From Liopterus haemorrhoidalis (taxonomy: Eukaryota; Arthropoda; Insecta; Coleoptera; Dytiscidae): a DNA stretch of 64,000 nucleotides. The notes beneath the pieces were generated by a model. It did no database searches, was not told where the DNA came from, and worked only from the letters and a program-made list of their open reading frames with translations. Location of the stretch: positions 19,801,403 through 19,865,402 of the forward strand of contig OZ020617.1 of the NCBI GenBank assembly GCA_963971575.1. Reading direction: 5' to 3'. The first letter of the stretch is position 1. Every line of letters begins with the position of its first letter. Shown here piece after piece: positions 34,529 through 46,159 of this stretch. The translations under genes and the position numbers were made by a program.

Positions 34529-35174
34529 GCTGTTCACTTTTGTAGAAACAAACTATAGGCTATTCCAAACGTTTAGGCGGAACTAATTTTTTAAATCTAG
34601 TAATTTTTATCAATTAATTCAGACTTTTGGTCATTTTGTTTAGGCTTTGAAAATCATGCTCACATTGCAAATTCTAGGTTAAATTGATTGTCATTATAAA
34701 ATGTCCTTTTCATTACATTTTAGTTTTTTATCATTCTTAATAAAAATTTCCCATTTATTAATTTTTTTGTCTTCAAAATATGGAAAAATGTATTAAAATA
34801 TTTGACATGTCATTCGTTTCCATGGTTTCACTGTTGGAATTTTAATTTTTCACATACCAAACCTGTAACATGAAATAACCCAAGCAAGGTCCCTTTTCGT
34901 GACAGCCTAAAATAACGAAATTTCCATTTAGTTCCGCCTAATCGTTTGGAATAGCCTGCAAGAAGAAATTTTGATTTCAATAATTTGCACCTTTGAAATT
35001 GACATGTTGGTATTAAAAAATTATAAAAAATGTCACTTTCTTAATAATGATCATAACCAATAAATCTAAAGTCGGTTTTACAGTGTAAGGAATATTTTTA
35101 ATTGATATTTAAAGACCGTAATACACTATAAAAGTAACCAAAAAATCTGGTTTGTCCTTTCAAAAGTGAACAGC
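34529..35174. repeat. MITE-C, interrupted by MITE-A
   Basis: The inverted ends GCTGTTCACTTTTG (34529) and CAAAAGTGAACAGC (35161-35174) enclose MITE-A and a body containing GTAATACACTATAAAAGTAA. A related right end is at 45460-45534 (GTAATACACTATAAAAATCA through AGTGAACAGC). No coding. Confidence 0.7.
34554..34960. repeat. MITE-A, complete copy
   Basis: The TIRs of about 31 bp are AGGCTATTCCAAACGTTTAG followed by GCGGAACTAA, and their complement ending GTTTGGAATAGCCTGCA. The body shares CATTCTTAATA-AAATTTCC and ATAACCC-AGCAAGGTCCC with the copies at 1-415 and 44659-46714. It sits near the left end of MITE-C. It is the most deeply nested layer here. Confidence 0.85.
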
Positions 35175-36430
35175 ATATATATATTTAATTAAGAGATCTG
35201 TTAACAAGGATAATATTAGAAAGTTGGTAGGTATCTGGGTGAGTACCAACTGTAAAGTGATTGTCTGTCAATTGGCGACTTCTTTTCCCGCCAAGCCAAC
35301 CAAAAATTATGTAATTTATATATCTTACATGTTACGTGTTAGTTATTTCGATATATCGAAAATATCGATATTTTTACTTCGATATATATCGAATATCAAT
35401 ATCACATTTACGATGTATCGAATCTCGCGCATATATCGATATTCAAAAATAAATTCCCATCCCTAATTACGATACTTCTGCGAAAAATATCAAAGATTCT
35501 TGACTCGACTACCATGATGATAACACGGCGGAGATGTTCGGGAACTGGTTCGAAAATAAATTACTCCCGAATATACCGGCTAACAGTGTTATTGTTATGG
35601 ACAATGCAAGTTACCATAGTCGGCAACTAAATAAAGTACCGGATAGTGCAAACAGTAAGAAGGAAATCCAAGACTTTTTATATAAAAATGATATTTACTT
35701 TGAAGAAAGTTAAAAAAAAAAATTGTTTAATTAAATTATTAAAAAGTTATAGTTTTTCTAAAGAATATGTTTGCGATAATATTGCTCAATGCAAAGGACA
35801 CACAGTTTTACGACTACCTCCGTATTATTGTATATTCAATCCTATTGAACAAACGTGGAGTCAGTTAAAGGCGAGAATAAAACGGAATAATGTTTCTCCC
35901 ACTTTAAACGGTACTGTGATAGAACTTATAAAAAAAGAAGTAGAAAATATCCCTGTAGATAGTTGGAAAAATTGTGTAAATCATGTTATTAAAACTGAGG
36001 ACAGTTATATTCAAATAGAACGTACTATAATTAATTTAGAGACTGATTCAGAGAATGATTTGGACTTGTAAGATTTTTTTTTATCTTAAACATTATTTAA
36101 TTTAAAATTTATTTTATTGTAATGTTTTAAATACTAATTGTAATGTTTTAATTTAATTATAAGTTCTATAAATTAATTGTATTTATAATAAAAATAAAGT
36201 TTATTTTGATGATATCTTATGTTTATTTCTTGTTACAATTGTGTCATTACATGGTGTAATGTAATTTATAACTGATACATCTCTGTCTAGGTTATGGGTA
36301 CAAACAAGGGATTAGAGTTATTTGTAATTACCACCCACTGTGTTTAGGACCATACGTAGATAGTCACTTCAGCTTATCGTGAAATAGACTATACGTGGAT
36401 TAACAATCAAAATTTTATTTAAAAAAAAAA

Positions 36431-37554
36431 ATGTCTTGACGAAACTCATATTTCTCTTTGTCAATCGTCGACTGGTTCGAATAAATTTGCAAATCTGCTT
36501 AACCATTTCATCGACTTTGGAAATTTAAGTCCTATTTGATCTCTCATCTTCTTTAATTGAATATATATCATCTTTTCAAGGCATCGACTAGGAGCATCTT
36601 TTTGAAAAGCTTTTTTTAAAAGATCAAGATTTTCTATTCCTGTATTTTCAAGTTTGAAACTTAATTTCACATAGCACGCTTAACTTATATCCGGTTCATC
36701 TTAGAAATCGTCTGGTTAAAGAAAAGCTCAGAACAAAAACCGCTATAAAATTCGAACATAATGACTTAGCGGAACAAACTCAGTGGCTGTCAACTCACAA
36801 ATGACAGCTATATCTTTTCATGTCACTATTCCTTCTTTTCAACTTACGCAGTTACCGTATTTTTTATCAAACCTCGTACACGTTATTAGGATAACACATT
36901 TTCCTGTTTTGTCTCTGCATGGTTTCCTTTATTACTTATAAAAATCACATAACATATATCGATGAAATATACTTATTGTTTAACTTAATCATCATTATTG
37001 TAGTGAAGCTAGGAGATAATAGATAGGATGTGTAGTAGATCGTAGTTCCACACCCATTACAAGTTCAATATTGATACCGCATACATGCACTTAAACCAGC
37101 CGCAAATGCATCATATGTAAATCAATATGTTATCGAATATTACAACACTATAATGGTGGTTGCAAGTACCCTCATATACCATATTATATAACAATGATGA
37201 TCATAATGCGGTATATATAAAACGATATGAAATCCAGGCAAAGTATTTAGACTACACAAACGAGATTATACAGGATAATACCATTATTATTAATTTGAAT
37301 AGGAATAATTTCAAAATATACGTTCTGTTAATAAAGCAAGTCTGCAAAGTTAGTAATGCTTTTGTGGAATTTAATGGTTTCAATCAATAAATAAATACAT
37401 GACATAATCTTTTTTCTTCTTTGGGCACTGTCAGTTGGGTTGAGGGTAGATCTTGGTATACCAACACTTATTAGATCACCAGTTAGCTGATCGGTCTTCC
37501 CACTGGTCGACGGGTATTCCGTCTTCCCTCTCATATCGCCTATGCATTCTATAA
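36431..37554. other. Unassigned stretch
   Basis: No domain was recognised. A 69-codon minus frame (36670-36461) is lysine- and leucine-rich and without match. The rest is AT-rich. Confidence 0.4.
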
Positions 37555-37870
37555 TAATAAATAATAAACCTTTTATTAAACTTCAAGAAATTACATGTTA
37601 TGTCACATAAAATCTATACGTTGCAAAGTTTGCTTACAAAAAATATAATTAATAATAATAATTAGTGAGTAATAATAATATTAAATACTATATTTGTACA
37701 AAAAATAAATAATTTCAAATAATATATTTGTGCATTTTTAATTTAAATACAATCTACTCGTTAAAAATTTTTGTAATGAGTAATCTGGTTTTTCTGATAA
37801 CAATATTTTAAATTTAATTTTGAACTGTTTCATGCCTAGACTTCTTATTTTTGTGGAAATTTCGTTAAAT
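37555..37870 (-). pseudogene. LINE ORF2 tail and 3' end
   Basis: The minus strand gives FNEISTKIRSLGMKQFKIKF and then LTSRLYLN before a stop, a C-terminus like those of the CR1-type LINEs at 7868 and 42138. An AATAATAAATAATAA tail lies at 37548-37570. It abuts the transposase starting at 37873, which may be cut by it. Confidence 0.6.
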
Positions 37871-37872
37871 AT

Positions 37873-38475
37873 ATGGATCGTTTATCTTTCTTGATACGCA
37901 ATATTCTGTTTTCAGACGAAGTAATATTTCCAATAAATGGTCGACACAATCCATCGGTCGCACGCTACTGGTCACGAAGAAACGCACACAAACATTATAA
38001 TTGCCGCACACAATACCCTGAAAAATTAACCGTGTGGAGTGGCAAGTTAGGTGATTATATAATTAGTCCTTTTTTTATAGGAGGTAATTTTAACGCCATA
38101 AAATACTTGATGGTTCTTCAAAATGAAGTAATTCCAGCTCTAAACCGATTACCAGGAGTTAGAATGAATGATATATGGTTTCATCAAGATGGTTGCACTG
38201 CCCACAATACTGTAATAGTACGGTAATATTTAAATAATATGTTCCACAATCGCATTATTGGAACTATTGAGACAATTCGTTGGCCACCTAAATCTCCAGA
38301 CTAAGATCTCCAAGAAATCTTTCTTTGGGGTTATGTTATATAAAAAATTTACGAATATCATGAATAGCTGACATTCAAATGCCTCAAAAGCTCTTTAACG
38401 TAAAAAACGGATTCTACAACCATTTAAATTACTGCTTAGCAAAAGGGGGAGATTTATTTGAATGTTTATTGTAAT
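37873..38475 (+). pseudogene. mariner-like transposase, catalytic domain
   Basis: Reading starts in the catalytic core. NILFSDEVIFPINGRHNPSV holds the first Asp. LTVWSGKLGDYIISPFF follows, then IWFHQDGCTAHNT (second Asp). After a stop at 38224 the frame continues with IRWPPKSPD (third Asp position), another stop, and IFLWGYV, ending near GGDLFECLL. It is the same broad family as 17124-17486. The N-terminal half is missing. It has at least three in-frame stops and is inactive. Confidence 0.85.
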
Positions 38476-38847
38476 TTTAAATTACATGTTGTTTATATTT
38501 AACAATATGTTATTTTATGCTGTTATTCATTTTCATTACAATATTACATTCAATATATTATTTTTGTTTATTGTTACACGAATATACTTGTTACCAAGTA
38601 CATTTATAATAGTTTATTTTAACTCATAAATATACCTTATATGAAAAATAATTTGTTTTTTTATTTCCCTACGTTTGCACTTGCGATTTTTATATGTATG
38701 TACATTGGAACATCATGGCAACGTTCTGTGTAATAAATTAGTGTGCAGTTTTAGTGTATTCGGTTTTAATATTTTCAGGGCTTTAGAAATTATGTATATT
38801 GGATATATTTTAGTTAAAACTAATAATTTGTTTGTTTCACATTTTTA
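38476..38847. other. Unassigned stretch
   Basis: AT-rich DNA. A short phrase TATTTCCCTACGTTTGCACT at 38662 also occurs near 54383, so it is probably part of an unlisted repeat. Confidence 0.4.
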
Positions 38848-39225
38848 CCGACCACCAACATATATAAGGGAGTTATTCTGAGCATACCGATTTTGACATT
38901 TCGAGATATCGATGGATCTCCACGAATTGAGGTTCCTACATTACGTTTTACTTTTTTTAGCATGATGTCTGTTGGTCTGTCTATCTGTCTGTCTGTCTGT
39001 CTGTCCGTCTGTGTACACGTGCGGAGCAAATTCGGCTAAAAAGATTTTATGAAACTTCATATTTAAGCTTATGACATCAATGGCACTAGTTTATCAACTT
39101 TTAGTAAAAATCGGTTATCTAGAAGTGGGAGTTTATTCGTTTTAAGATTTTTGCGAATATTTCACAACAGAGAAATATTTCGAAAAAATTTATTTAATAA
39201 AAGTTGCTATAAAGGCAATAACTAA

Positions 39226-41866
39226 TAAGATTTATCTACACCGGAAATTAAACACAAATATTTAAATATATTATATGAAAATGGATTTGTATCCTATATT
39301 AATAAAAATACCAGGGTAGTCAAAAACAGTAAAAGTTGTTTGGATCATTATTTCGTTAAAGAAAATTTAATAATATTAAAATATATCACACTATACTACA
39401 CTCAAAAATAACAGATCATTCATCCATTGTACTTACTCTTGATTATAACAAACACACAAATACTCACGACAATAAGCTAAAATTAAACAAAAAAAATCTC
39501 AGTAATAAATTACAACAAACTAGAAAATATTTTGGAAAACACCATTTGGACTGACTTGAAGAATAATAACTTAGATACGTACACCGATAACTTCATACTA
39601 ACAATTAAATCGGCATTCGGAAAATCAACTTCAATTTTGTCCACTAATAGCAAAAATAGGAAAAGATCACCGTGGATAACAAAAGGTATAATCAATTCTA
39701 TCAATATAAGAGATAAACTTCATAAATATGCTAAACTTGACCCGTTGAATTAAGAAGTTAATAATTTATTTAACTACTACAGAAAACAAATACCACGGTT
39801 GATACATTTGGCCAAAGATAACTATTTAAAAAAAAAAACTTAATGATAGTAGGGATAGAAAAAGCTTATGGAATACAGCAAATTGTATTTAAATAAAGAT
39901 AACGTTAAAAACAAAATAATTAAATTATCTGTTGATAGCTCAGTAATAACAAATCCTAAAGTTATTGCTAATAAATTCAATGAACACTTCACTAATATAG
40001 GTACCAATCTATGCAAAAAAATTAAATCATCTTTTTCTAATAATAACGATTTTCTTAAGAATATAAAACACAATAGTAATTCATTTTTTTTCTAATACCT
40101 ACTTCTGAAAATAAAATTTACAATATAATTAATAACCAAATCCAAGTGAAGAGCAAAAAAAAGGTCCTTACTTCCCAAATCAAATGAAGAGCAAAAAAAA
40201 GGTCCTCAGCTCCCAAATCCAAGTGAAGAGCAAAAAAAGGTCCTCATTTCCTCAAATACAAGTTACAATGCGGGACAAAATGTTAAAATGCGGGACAAAA
40301 TGTTAGAATGCGGGACTTTTGCGGGGCGAATCTTAATGCGGGACACCCAACCAAAATGCGGGACAGTCCCGCAAAAAGCGGGACGAATTGTCACCCTACA
40401 TTAGTCCTACATTGTGTGATATTTTTAATCAAGGTTTAAATAACGGATATTTTCCAAAATCTTTAAAATCATCCATTATTACACCTCTTTATAAAGATGG
40501 CAGTCAGGACAGTATTAATAATTTTAGACCTATATCTATTATCAGCACAATTGGAAAAAAAAAAATTAAAATAGTATTTATTAGATTATTATCTTTTTTT
40601 GACAATAATAATATATTATCACCGAATCAATATGGCTTTAGACCTGGCAAATCAACAAATGATGCTATTAATTAACAATGTTCATATTTCTTTGGATAAC
40701 TCACGAGCATCCTTGGCAATTTTTCTTGATCTGGCTAAAGCCTTTGATACGGTAAATCATGAATTACTGTTATGTAAACTGGAAATATATGGGATCAGAG
40801 GTATTCCTCTAAATTTTATTAAAAGTTATTTATCTAACAGAACGCAACAATCTAATTGTGGAATTCTGAGCGAAAAAAATATAGTCAACTGTAGTATACC
40901 GCAAGGTACAATCTTAGGTCCACTTTTCTTTATAATCTATGGAAATGATCTTTTCAAACTCAAACTCCACGCAAAAGTTGTATCCTACTCTGATGATACG
41001 GTACTATTTATAGAAGCCTTATACTGGCATGATGCTCTTAATAATGCGAATGACGATCTAAGATTGATAAAACAATGGCTGGATTTTAATAAACTGTATC
41101 TCAATGCAGATAAATCTCATTTTCTAACTTTTTCATGTAATAGGCACTCTCAGCCTGAATTTGATAAATAATCCTCCACATGTGTAATGACTTCAGTAAC
41201 TGTGCTTGCTCTGTTGCTCTGTTCAGAAAAGATAGAATAAAGTATCTTGGCATTATAATAGATCAACATCTTAGATGGGATCACCATATTGAGAGATTGA
41301 CTAAAAATTTACGCAAAACTCTTTACATATTTAAAAAATTAAAGAAAATACTCAATTCATTAAAATTAAAAACCTTTTACTTCGGTCTTGTACAATCTTA
41401 AATGCAATATGCTGTCCTTGTTTGGGGTGGTGCGGCTAAAGTGTATAAAAATAAAATACTTGTCCTGCAAAAGAGGATTATAAAAATTCTGTATAATAAA
41501 ACCGCAAGATCCCCGTCTAAATGGTTATTTTCAGAATCTAAAATATTCAATTTTAATAAATTTTCTATATATATATATATATCAACCATCGCTGCATACC
41601 TAATTAAAAATCCTGCCATTGTAACATTCTTGGATCACTCATACTCTACCAGAAATATGTCATCTAGTCAAGCCGTAACCAGAAAATTCAACAAAACAAA
41701 ATCCAAATATTACTACTCTTATTTTGTCAGTAAAATATACAATAAATTTAATAATTATTTAAAAAATAATAACATTCAGTTATCCCTTTTAAATTATAGG
41801 AGCATTGTTAAAAAATGGCTTTCATCAATGGACTATACCGACAGTATAGTATTACTCGAGACGTAG
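39226..41866 (+). pseudogene. LINE ORF2: endonuclease end and reverse transcriptase
   Basis: The legible parts are KSCLDHYFVKENL (endonuclease tail), NRKRSPWITKGIINSINIRD (linker), then after the insert FNQGLNNGYFPKSLKSSIIT, SINNFRPISIIS, NQYGFRPGKSTNDAIN, LDLAKAFDTVNHELL, IPQGTILGPLFFIIY and SYSDDTVLFI. The YSDD in place of F/YADD may be a natural variant or decay. WGGAAKVYKNKILVLQKR and SLLNYRSIVKKWLS follow. Stops occur at 39751, 40676, 41169 and 41399, with frameshifts. Confidence 0.85.
40138..40397. repeat. Insert of two minisatellites with a hAT-like end
   Basis: Three copies of a 38-39-bp unit (CCAAGTGAAGAGCAAAAAAA then AGGTCCTCA) are followed by five versions of AATGCGGGACAAAATGTTA. 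The end GCGGGACGAATTGTCACCCT complements to AGGGTGACAATTCGTCCCGC, the form of a known class of hAT termini. It separates two parts of the LINE reverse transcriptase. No opposite terminus was found. Confidence 0.65.
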
Positions 41867-42501
41867 CCTAAAATAATATTTAAAAAATACTTCCACATTA
41901 TTCAAATTTAATAAATTAAGTATTAGTGTTTCATTCTATTAATCATATTACTTGTATATATACAGTTCACTGCATGTTTGTACTATTTATATTAAAAACT
42001 ATCGCCACGCACTGAACGAGATTCATTGTGGTGTTACTTCTTTATTTTCATTATTGTAACAAAACAAAATAAAACTGTACATTAATTTATTGTATTATTT
42101 ATTGTATTATTGAAAATAAATTATTATTATTATTATTATTTGAGACTTTTTTTTTGTTTGTATGCACTTACGTTTCCATGGTTATCGTAAATTATAAATA
42201 CATTTTATGAAATTGTCAACGTAATATAATATGTTATTGTATTTTACAATAATAACTACTCTGCTGCTAGAATGTATGTTATATAAGTACTTTGTTCTTT
42301 TTATCCCTATATTAGAACAACAAATTAATAATTGTTGAAAGAATAAAAAATAAATAGGTCTACCCTCTATGTCAGCTTAGAAAAGTGTGTAAGAAGATAG
42401 GAGCTGTTTGTCCTTGTTTCTGATTGATTTAGAACACCATAGTTGACAGATGTTCAGTGTCGTACATTGGAAATATATATTATTTATATTATTTTATTTT
42501 A

Positions 42502-43203
42502 CCGACCGCCAAAATATATAAGGGAGGTATTGTGATCATACCGATTTTGACATTTCGAGATTTCGATGGATCTCTACGAATTGAGGTACTTACATAACGT
42601 TTTGACTATTTTTAGCATGATGTCTGTCGGTCTGTCTGTTCGTCCGTCCGTCCGTCTGTCTGTTAGCAAATATTAGGCCAAGTTATTTCTACTCTGCTGC
42701 TAAAATGTATTTTATACAAGTACTTTATGATGGCAGTCGGTCCTGTGGTGACCACAGCTGATTTTTTTTAGGTTATCTTACATATAAATATTTTTTGACA
42801 TTTGACAATTTACAAATCAAGATAGAGTACTAATGTGTGGCCAAACGACAGCCCGACCGCCAAAATATATAAGGGAGGTATTGTGATCATACCGATTTTG
42901 ACATTTCGAGATTTCGATGGATCTCTACGAATTGAGGTACCTACATAACGTTTTGACTATTTTTAGCATGATGTCTGTCGGTCTGTCTGTCCGTCCGTCC
43001 GTCCGTACGTCTGTCTGTTAGAAAATATTAGGCCAAGTTATTTCTACTCTGCTGCTAAAATGTATTTTATACAAGTACTTTATGATGGCAGTCGGTCCTG
43101 TGGTGACCACAGCTGATTTTTTTTAGGTTATCTTACATATAAATATTTTTTGACATTTGACAATTAACAAATCAAGATAGAGGACTAATGTGTGGCAAAA
43201 AGA
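42502..43203. repeat. 351-bp tandem duplication (family gamma piece)
   Basis: Unit 1 (42502-42852) and unit 2 (42853-43203) are nearly identical head-to-tail copies. Each has CCGACCGCCAAAATATATAA, a GTCT/GTCC run and GTCGGTCCTGTGGTGACCAC. Both lack the central part of family gamma copy 1. The very few differences suggest a recent event or assembly duplication. Confidence 0.88.
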
Positions 43204-43721
43204 CAGCCCACACCAGCTGATAGTGCCCATAGAAGAAGTTTTTGATATAATTTTTATCCTTCATATATGTATACATATATTATTTTATTTTTTATTTACA
43301 ATAAATATTTACATACGGAACTTTAGCTCTGAAGATATATTGTTTGTTTCATTGCTTTATTTAAACTATTTTAGCCAAATCTCTATTTATAATATATAAC
43401 TATATATAATACATAATTTTTAAAAATTAATATATATTTAAATTTTTCAAATTTCCCATTATACTGAATTTATGTCGTATAAATAACGTAAGTGTATTGT
43501 CTGCCTCGTTTATTTTAATATTTTATTAACCAATTTCTCTTTTATATAAAAAAAATCACTTGCTAACCCTGTTACTACGCCCATGCCCTAGTTCGTATTT
43601 AAAATTTCCCGCTATACTGTATATTTGTCCTGTGTAAATCGTACTCGGTCCGCAGCGCTATCTACTCTTTCCTAATTTGAAATACAGTATAGTGCTTGCA
43701 TTTGAAAAAATAAATAATTAA
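43204..43721. other. Unassigned AT-rich stretch
   Basis: TA-rich sequence with no recognised gene or TE end, up to the SINE target site at 43722. Confidence 0.4.
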
Positions 43722-43732
43722 ACTTTTGTTCG

Positions 43733-43918
43733 CTATGGCGTAGTGGGCAGCTCATTTGACTGCTAACCATGGGGGCTCGGGTCCGAATCCCGGTGATGGC
43801 ATGGATGTTTGTATTTGTTGTAAAAATTACTAATGTATCCATAATAAAAAAAATAAAGATATCCTGGTTAATGGTCATCGTAGATAAGACCAAAAATTAA
43901 TTAAAAAAAAAAAAAAAA
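43733..43918 (+). repeat. tRNA-derived SINE, copy 1
   Basis: The head CTATGGCGTAGTGGGCAGCT holds an A box, and GGCTCGGGTCCGAATCCCGG holds a B box. The body is short and the element ends in a run of A. A perfect 11-bp target duplication, ACTTTTGTTCG, is at 43722-43732 and 43919-43929. It matches the SINE at 53865-54020, which is about ten bases longer at the 5' end. The body sequences diverge after the head. Movement is by LINE machinery in this class. Confidence 0.9.
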
Positions 43919-45855
43919 ACTTTTGTTCGAAGTTAGCTTAGCAACGATGATTCAGAAGCATCGCAGGGTATTTCTATTTTAATTATTTTATTTTTTTGTT
44001 TTCCTGCAAACATAGACCGACGAATGGAGTGTGTAAAATTTGTTAATAAACCACAATGGAACATGCCACAGATGATGCATATATCGTTTAAATAATTTTC
44101 ATCTTTCATAATATTAACAGTGAATGGTACTGGTTGATGGAATCGGACGATTTTCAAAAGCAGCAAATAAATCAATGGTTTCGCGAATTGAGTATACCCC
44201 ATTTAATCACTAGAATCTTTTCTTTTAACTCGTGTACATTCATATTGTAACAGAAGTTTATAAAAGTTTGCAATTTGACAGTTACTTGTGACTGTTACAG
44301 TTGATTATGTCGAATAAGGCCCGGTATTTCCACCTTACTGTTATCTATAAGAATAACTATCAATGGGATAATATTATCCTCTTGATAGTCACTAGGATAA
44401 ATTGCTTTCTGTATTTCTAACTCTAGTTATCCCGTAGATAGCTATTATGATTGATAATAAAATTTTCGAATGTTTTTAAGTTGGTATTAGTAGCGTTATG
44501 TTAAACAAAGAGAGACATATACGTACTCGCACGAATAAAGGAGAGATAATTACAACTGTCAAAATTTTGTACAGAAAAATGTGCGATATACGACCAAGAA
44601 GCGCAAATTTGAATATTTCCGAAACAAGACAACTTGTTTTGTAATGTAAAAGTGTTATACAGTCTGTTCCGAACGGTTAAGCGGAACTAGATTTTGCAAT
44701 CTAGTTACTTTCATCGCTTAAATCGTGCTTTTCGGTCGTTTTGTTTAAGCTTTGTAAATCATCCCAGCAAACATTGAACTAACGGCCGAACGCCGGCAAA
44801 CTGCTTTTACGCTGGTACATTGCTGGCACCAAAAGTAAGTGCAACGCCAGTATTAATAATGTACTTCACATTTGTATTTCGCACTCCGCCTATACGAAGT
44901 ACTTTACCAGCATTTTATAAGCATTCCTTATTTGTATTAATCCAAGATTATTTCTAGCGGGCCAGTGCTTATGTTTATAACTTTTTTTGAATGTAATAAT
45001 TTGAAAAGTCTGACCGTTCTTAGTCATAAAACACCCTAATGGCGTGGCCTTCGAGGGTCGGTACAAGTGATATTCTGTGAGTACGAGTTGGGACGTGTTG
45101 GTGAACAGTTTTTAAAAATGTGTATTTGAATAGTTATTGATTGTGAACATTATACAGTTTTTTATTGTGATTTGTGTGTGTTTTGTTAGATTTAAGGACG
45201 TAGTTTACACAAACTATTTCATATTAAATTGTTTAATTTTTAGTTTAGTTCAATCATAGTCTTTTTCATGTAATAAAATTTTCAATTATTAATAAATCTG
45301 ATACAAGATTATAAATATGTCATTTAAAAAATATAATTTGTCATATTTCATTTTGAATATTGGCATCTTAAATATTTTGTAAATATAATACTAACCTAAA
45401 ATAATACAAACTTAATCCAAAACTGTAAAGCTTTTTTTACAATATAACCAAGTTTCTAAAAGTCAGTAATACACTATAAAAATCACCAAAATAACCAGAT
45501 CTAGTTTGTTCTTACAAAAGTGAACAGCTTATAGCATTAATGCTTATAAAATTTGTTTATTGAATTTATTTTAACAAGTATGATTTCTTTAGGTTGGCAC
45601 TCTTCAAGTCAGGGGGAAAAGATGTGGTAGATAATACAAGACGAATATTGGCGAAAATTATTAGTCACCCCTTATCTTTAGGATGAAATTGGTTTGACCG
45701 AAATGGCAGAAAACCATTTTCTTAAAATTCTTCATTAAATTAATAAATTAAATAAACTAATTCCTGTTATTCCTGAAATTATATTTATTTAATATTTATA
45801 AATAAATCAATAAATTATAACTGTTAATTCAATTTACAATCGGCTAGTTTTACCA

Positions 45856-45999
45856 TCGTTGAATAAATTTATTTAACAACTTAAGTTAACAATATCGCAT
45901 CATTCTATTGACAGCAATGTTAATTTCTTCATTAATAGTTTAAAACCGATGCGATATTGTCAACTTTACTTGTTAAATAAATTTATTCAACGATGATGA
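45856..45999. repeat. Compact palindrome, 47-bp arms
   Basis: ATCGTTGAATAAATTTATTT continuing through AACAATATCGCATC is mirrored by GATGCGATATTGTCAACTTT and AAATAAATTTATTCAACGAT, with about 48 bases between. A few mismatches are present. It has the form of a tiny MITE or a stable RNA hairpin if transcribed. Confidence 0.75.
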
Positions 46000-46159
46000 A
46001 AATGGCCAAATGAGTATTTATTTTGCACCTAACCATTAATTTATTTTAATACTGGGTAAGTACACATATATTACATTTGAAACACTAGAGAGTGGGTATA
46101 ATATAAGCACTAGTCTGTCAGAAATAAATCTTGCAACTAATGCGATTATTTTGATACAT

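Larger units (their letters stand above)
34369..35465. mobile_element. hAT-type MITE with TATCGATA-rich ends
   Basis: The ends TAGGGATGGGAACGATATAT and the inverted CCCATCCCTA are flanked by a perfect 8-bp duplication, ATTACGAT, at 34361-34368 and 35466-35473, as expected for hAT. Both subterminal regions are packed with ATATCGATAT and TATCGAAAATATCG motifs. No transposase is present. It disrupts the transposase at 33629-36071 and contains two further MITEs. Confidence 0.9.
33629..36071 (+). pseudogene. Long-spacer DDE transposase, broken
   Basis: The N-terminal block (33659-34246) has an HTH-like LPVEAKEIVANVYLYL and KVTLWRAFKSIGFQFK. After a frameshift at the A run near 34225 comes IIYLDETW (first Asp). 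The hAT MITE (34369-35465) then splits the gene. It resumes with NWFENKLLPNIPANS, VIVMDNASYHSRQ (second Asp, codon at 35600) and, after a slip at the A11 run near 35712, GHTVLRLPPYYCIFNPIEQTW (Glu codon at 35847). D2 to E is 247 bases, so about 81-82 residues lie between once the slip is allowed for. I recall a lineage with this spacing being named DD82E ('Sailor'). Several stops confirm inactivation. Confidence 0.82.
33442..36391 (+). mobile_element. Tc1/mariner-like transposon with 120-bp TIRs
   Basis: TIRs of about 119-120 bp (33442-33560 and 36272-36391) start TAGTCTATTTCACGATAAG and share AACACAGTGGGTG and CCCTTGTTTG. The element is inserted at TA, with the duplication readable on both sides in repeat beta. 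It carries a transposase gene interrupted by a hAT-type MITE. The catalytic spacing is unusually long (see the pseudogene entry). It is about 1.85 kb without the nested inserts. Confidence 0.88.
33172..36430 (-). repeat. Repeat family beta, copy 4, split by a transposon
   Basis: 33172-33441 is the CAGA-side part of family beta (TTTTAGGGTTTTGTAGGTAT, GTCT run, AATTTGGCATGCTTATACAA). 36392-36430 continues it directly (CGTGGATTAACAATCAAAAT). Joining across the inserted element at its TA restores the order seen in copy 3. The tRNA-like half is absent here. Confidence 0.85.
39226..42138 (+). mobile_element. CR1/Jockey-group LINE, 5'-truncated
   Basis: The element enters repeat gamma after AATAACTAA and ends in an ATT-repeat tail at 42119-42138. 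It starts within the endonuclease and runs through the RT to the C-terminus. The ATT tail and protein order match the minus-strand LINE at 7868-12145, so they may belong to one clade, although the sequences differ clearly. It contains a 260-bp insert at 40138-40397. Confidence 0.85.
38848..42250 (+). repeat. Repeat family gamma, copy 2, split by a LINE
   Basis: 38848-39225 matches copy 1 (CCACCAACATATATAAGGGA, a GTCT run at 38970-39008, GTACACGTGCGGAGC). It stops at CAATAACTAA, where copy 1 continues CTTATTTGAGAC. The missing continuation TTTGAGAC reappears at 42139 right after the LINE tail. The right end is uncertain. Confidence 0.75.
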
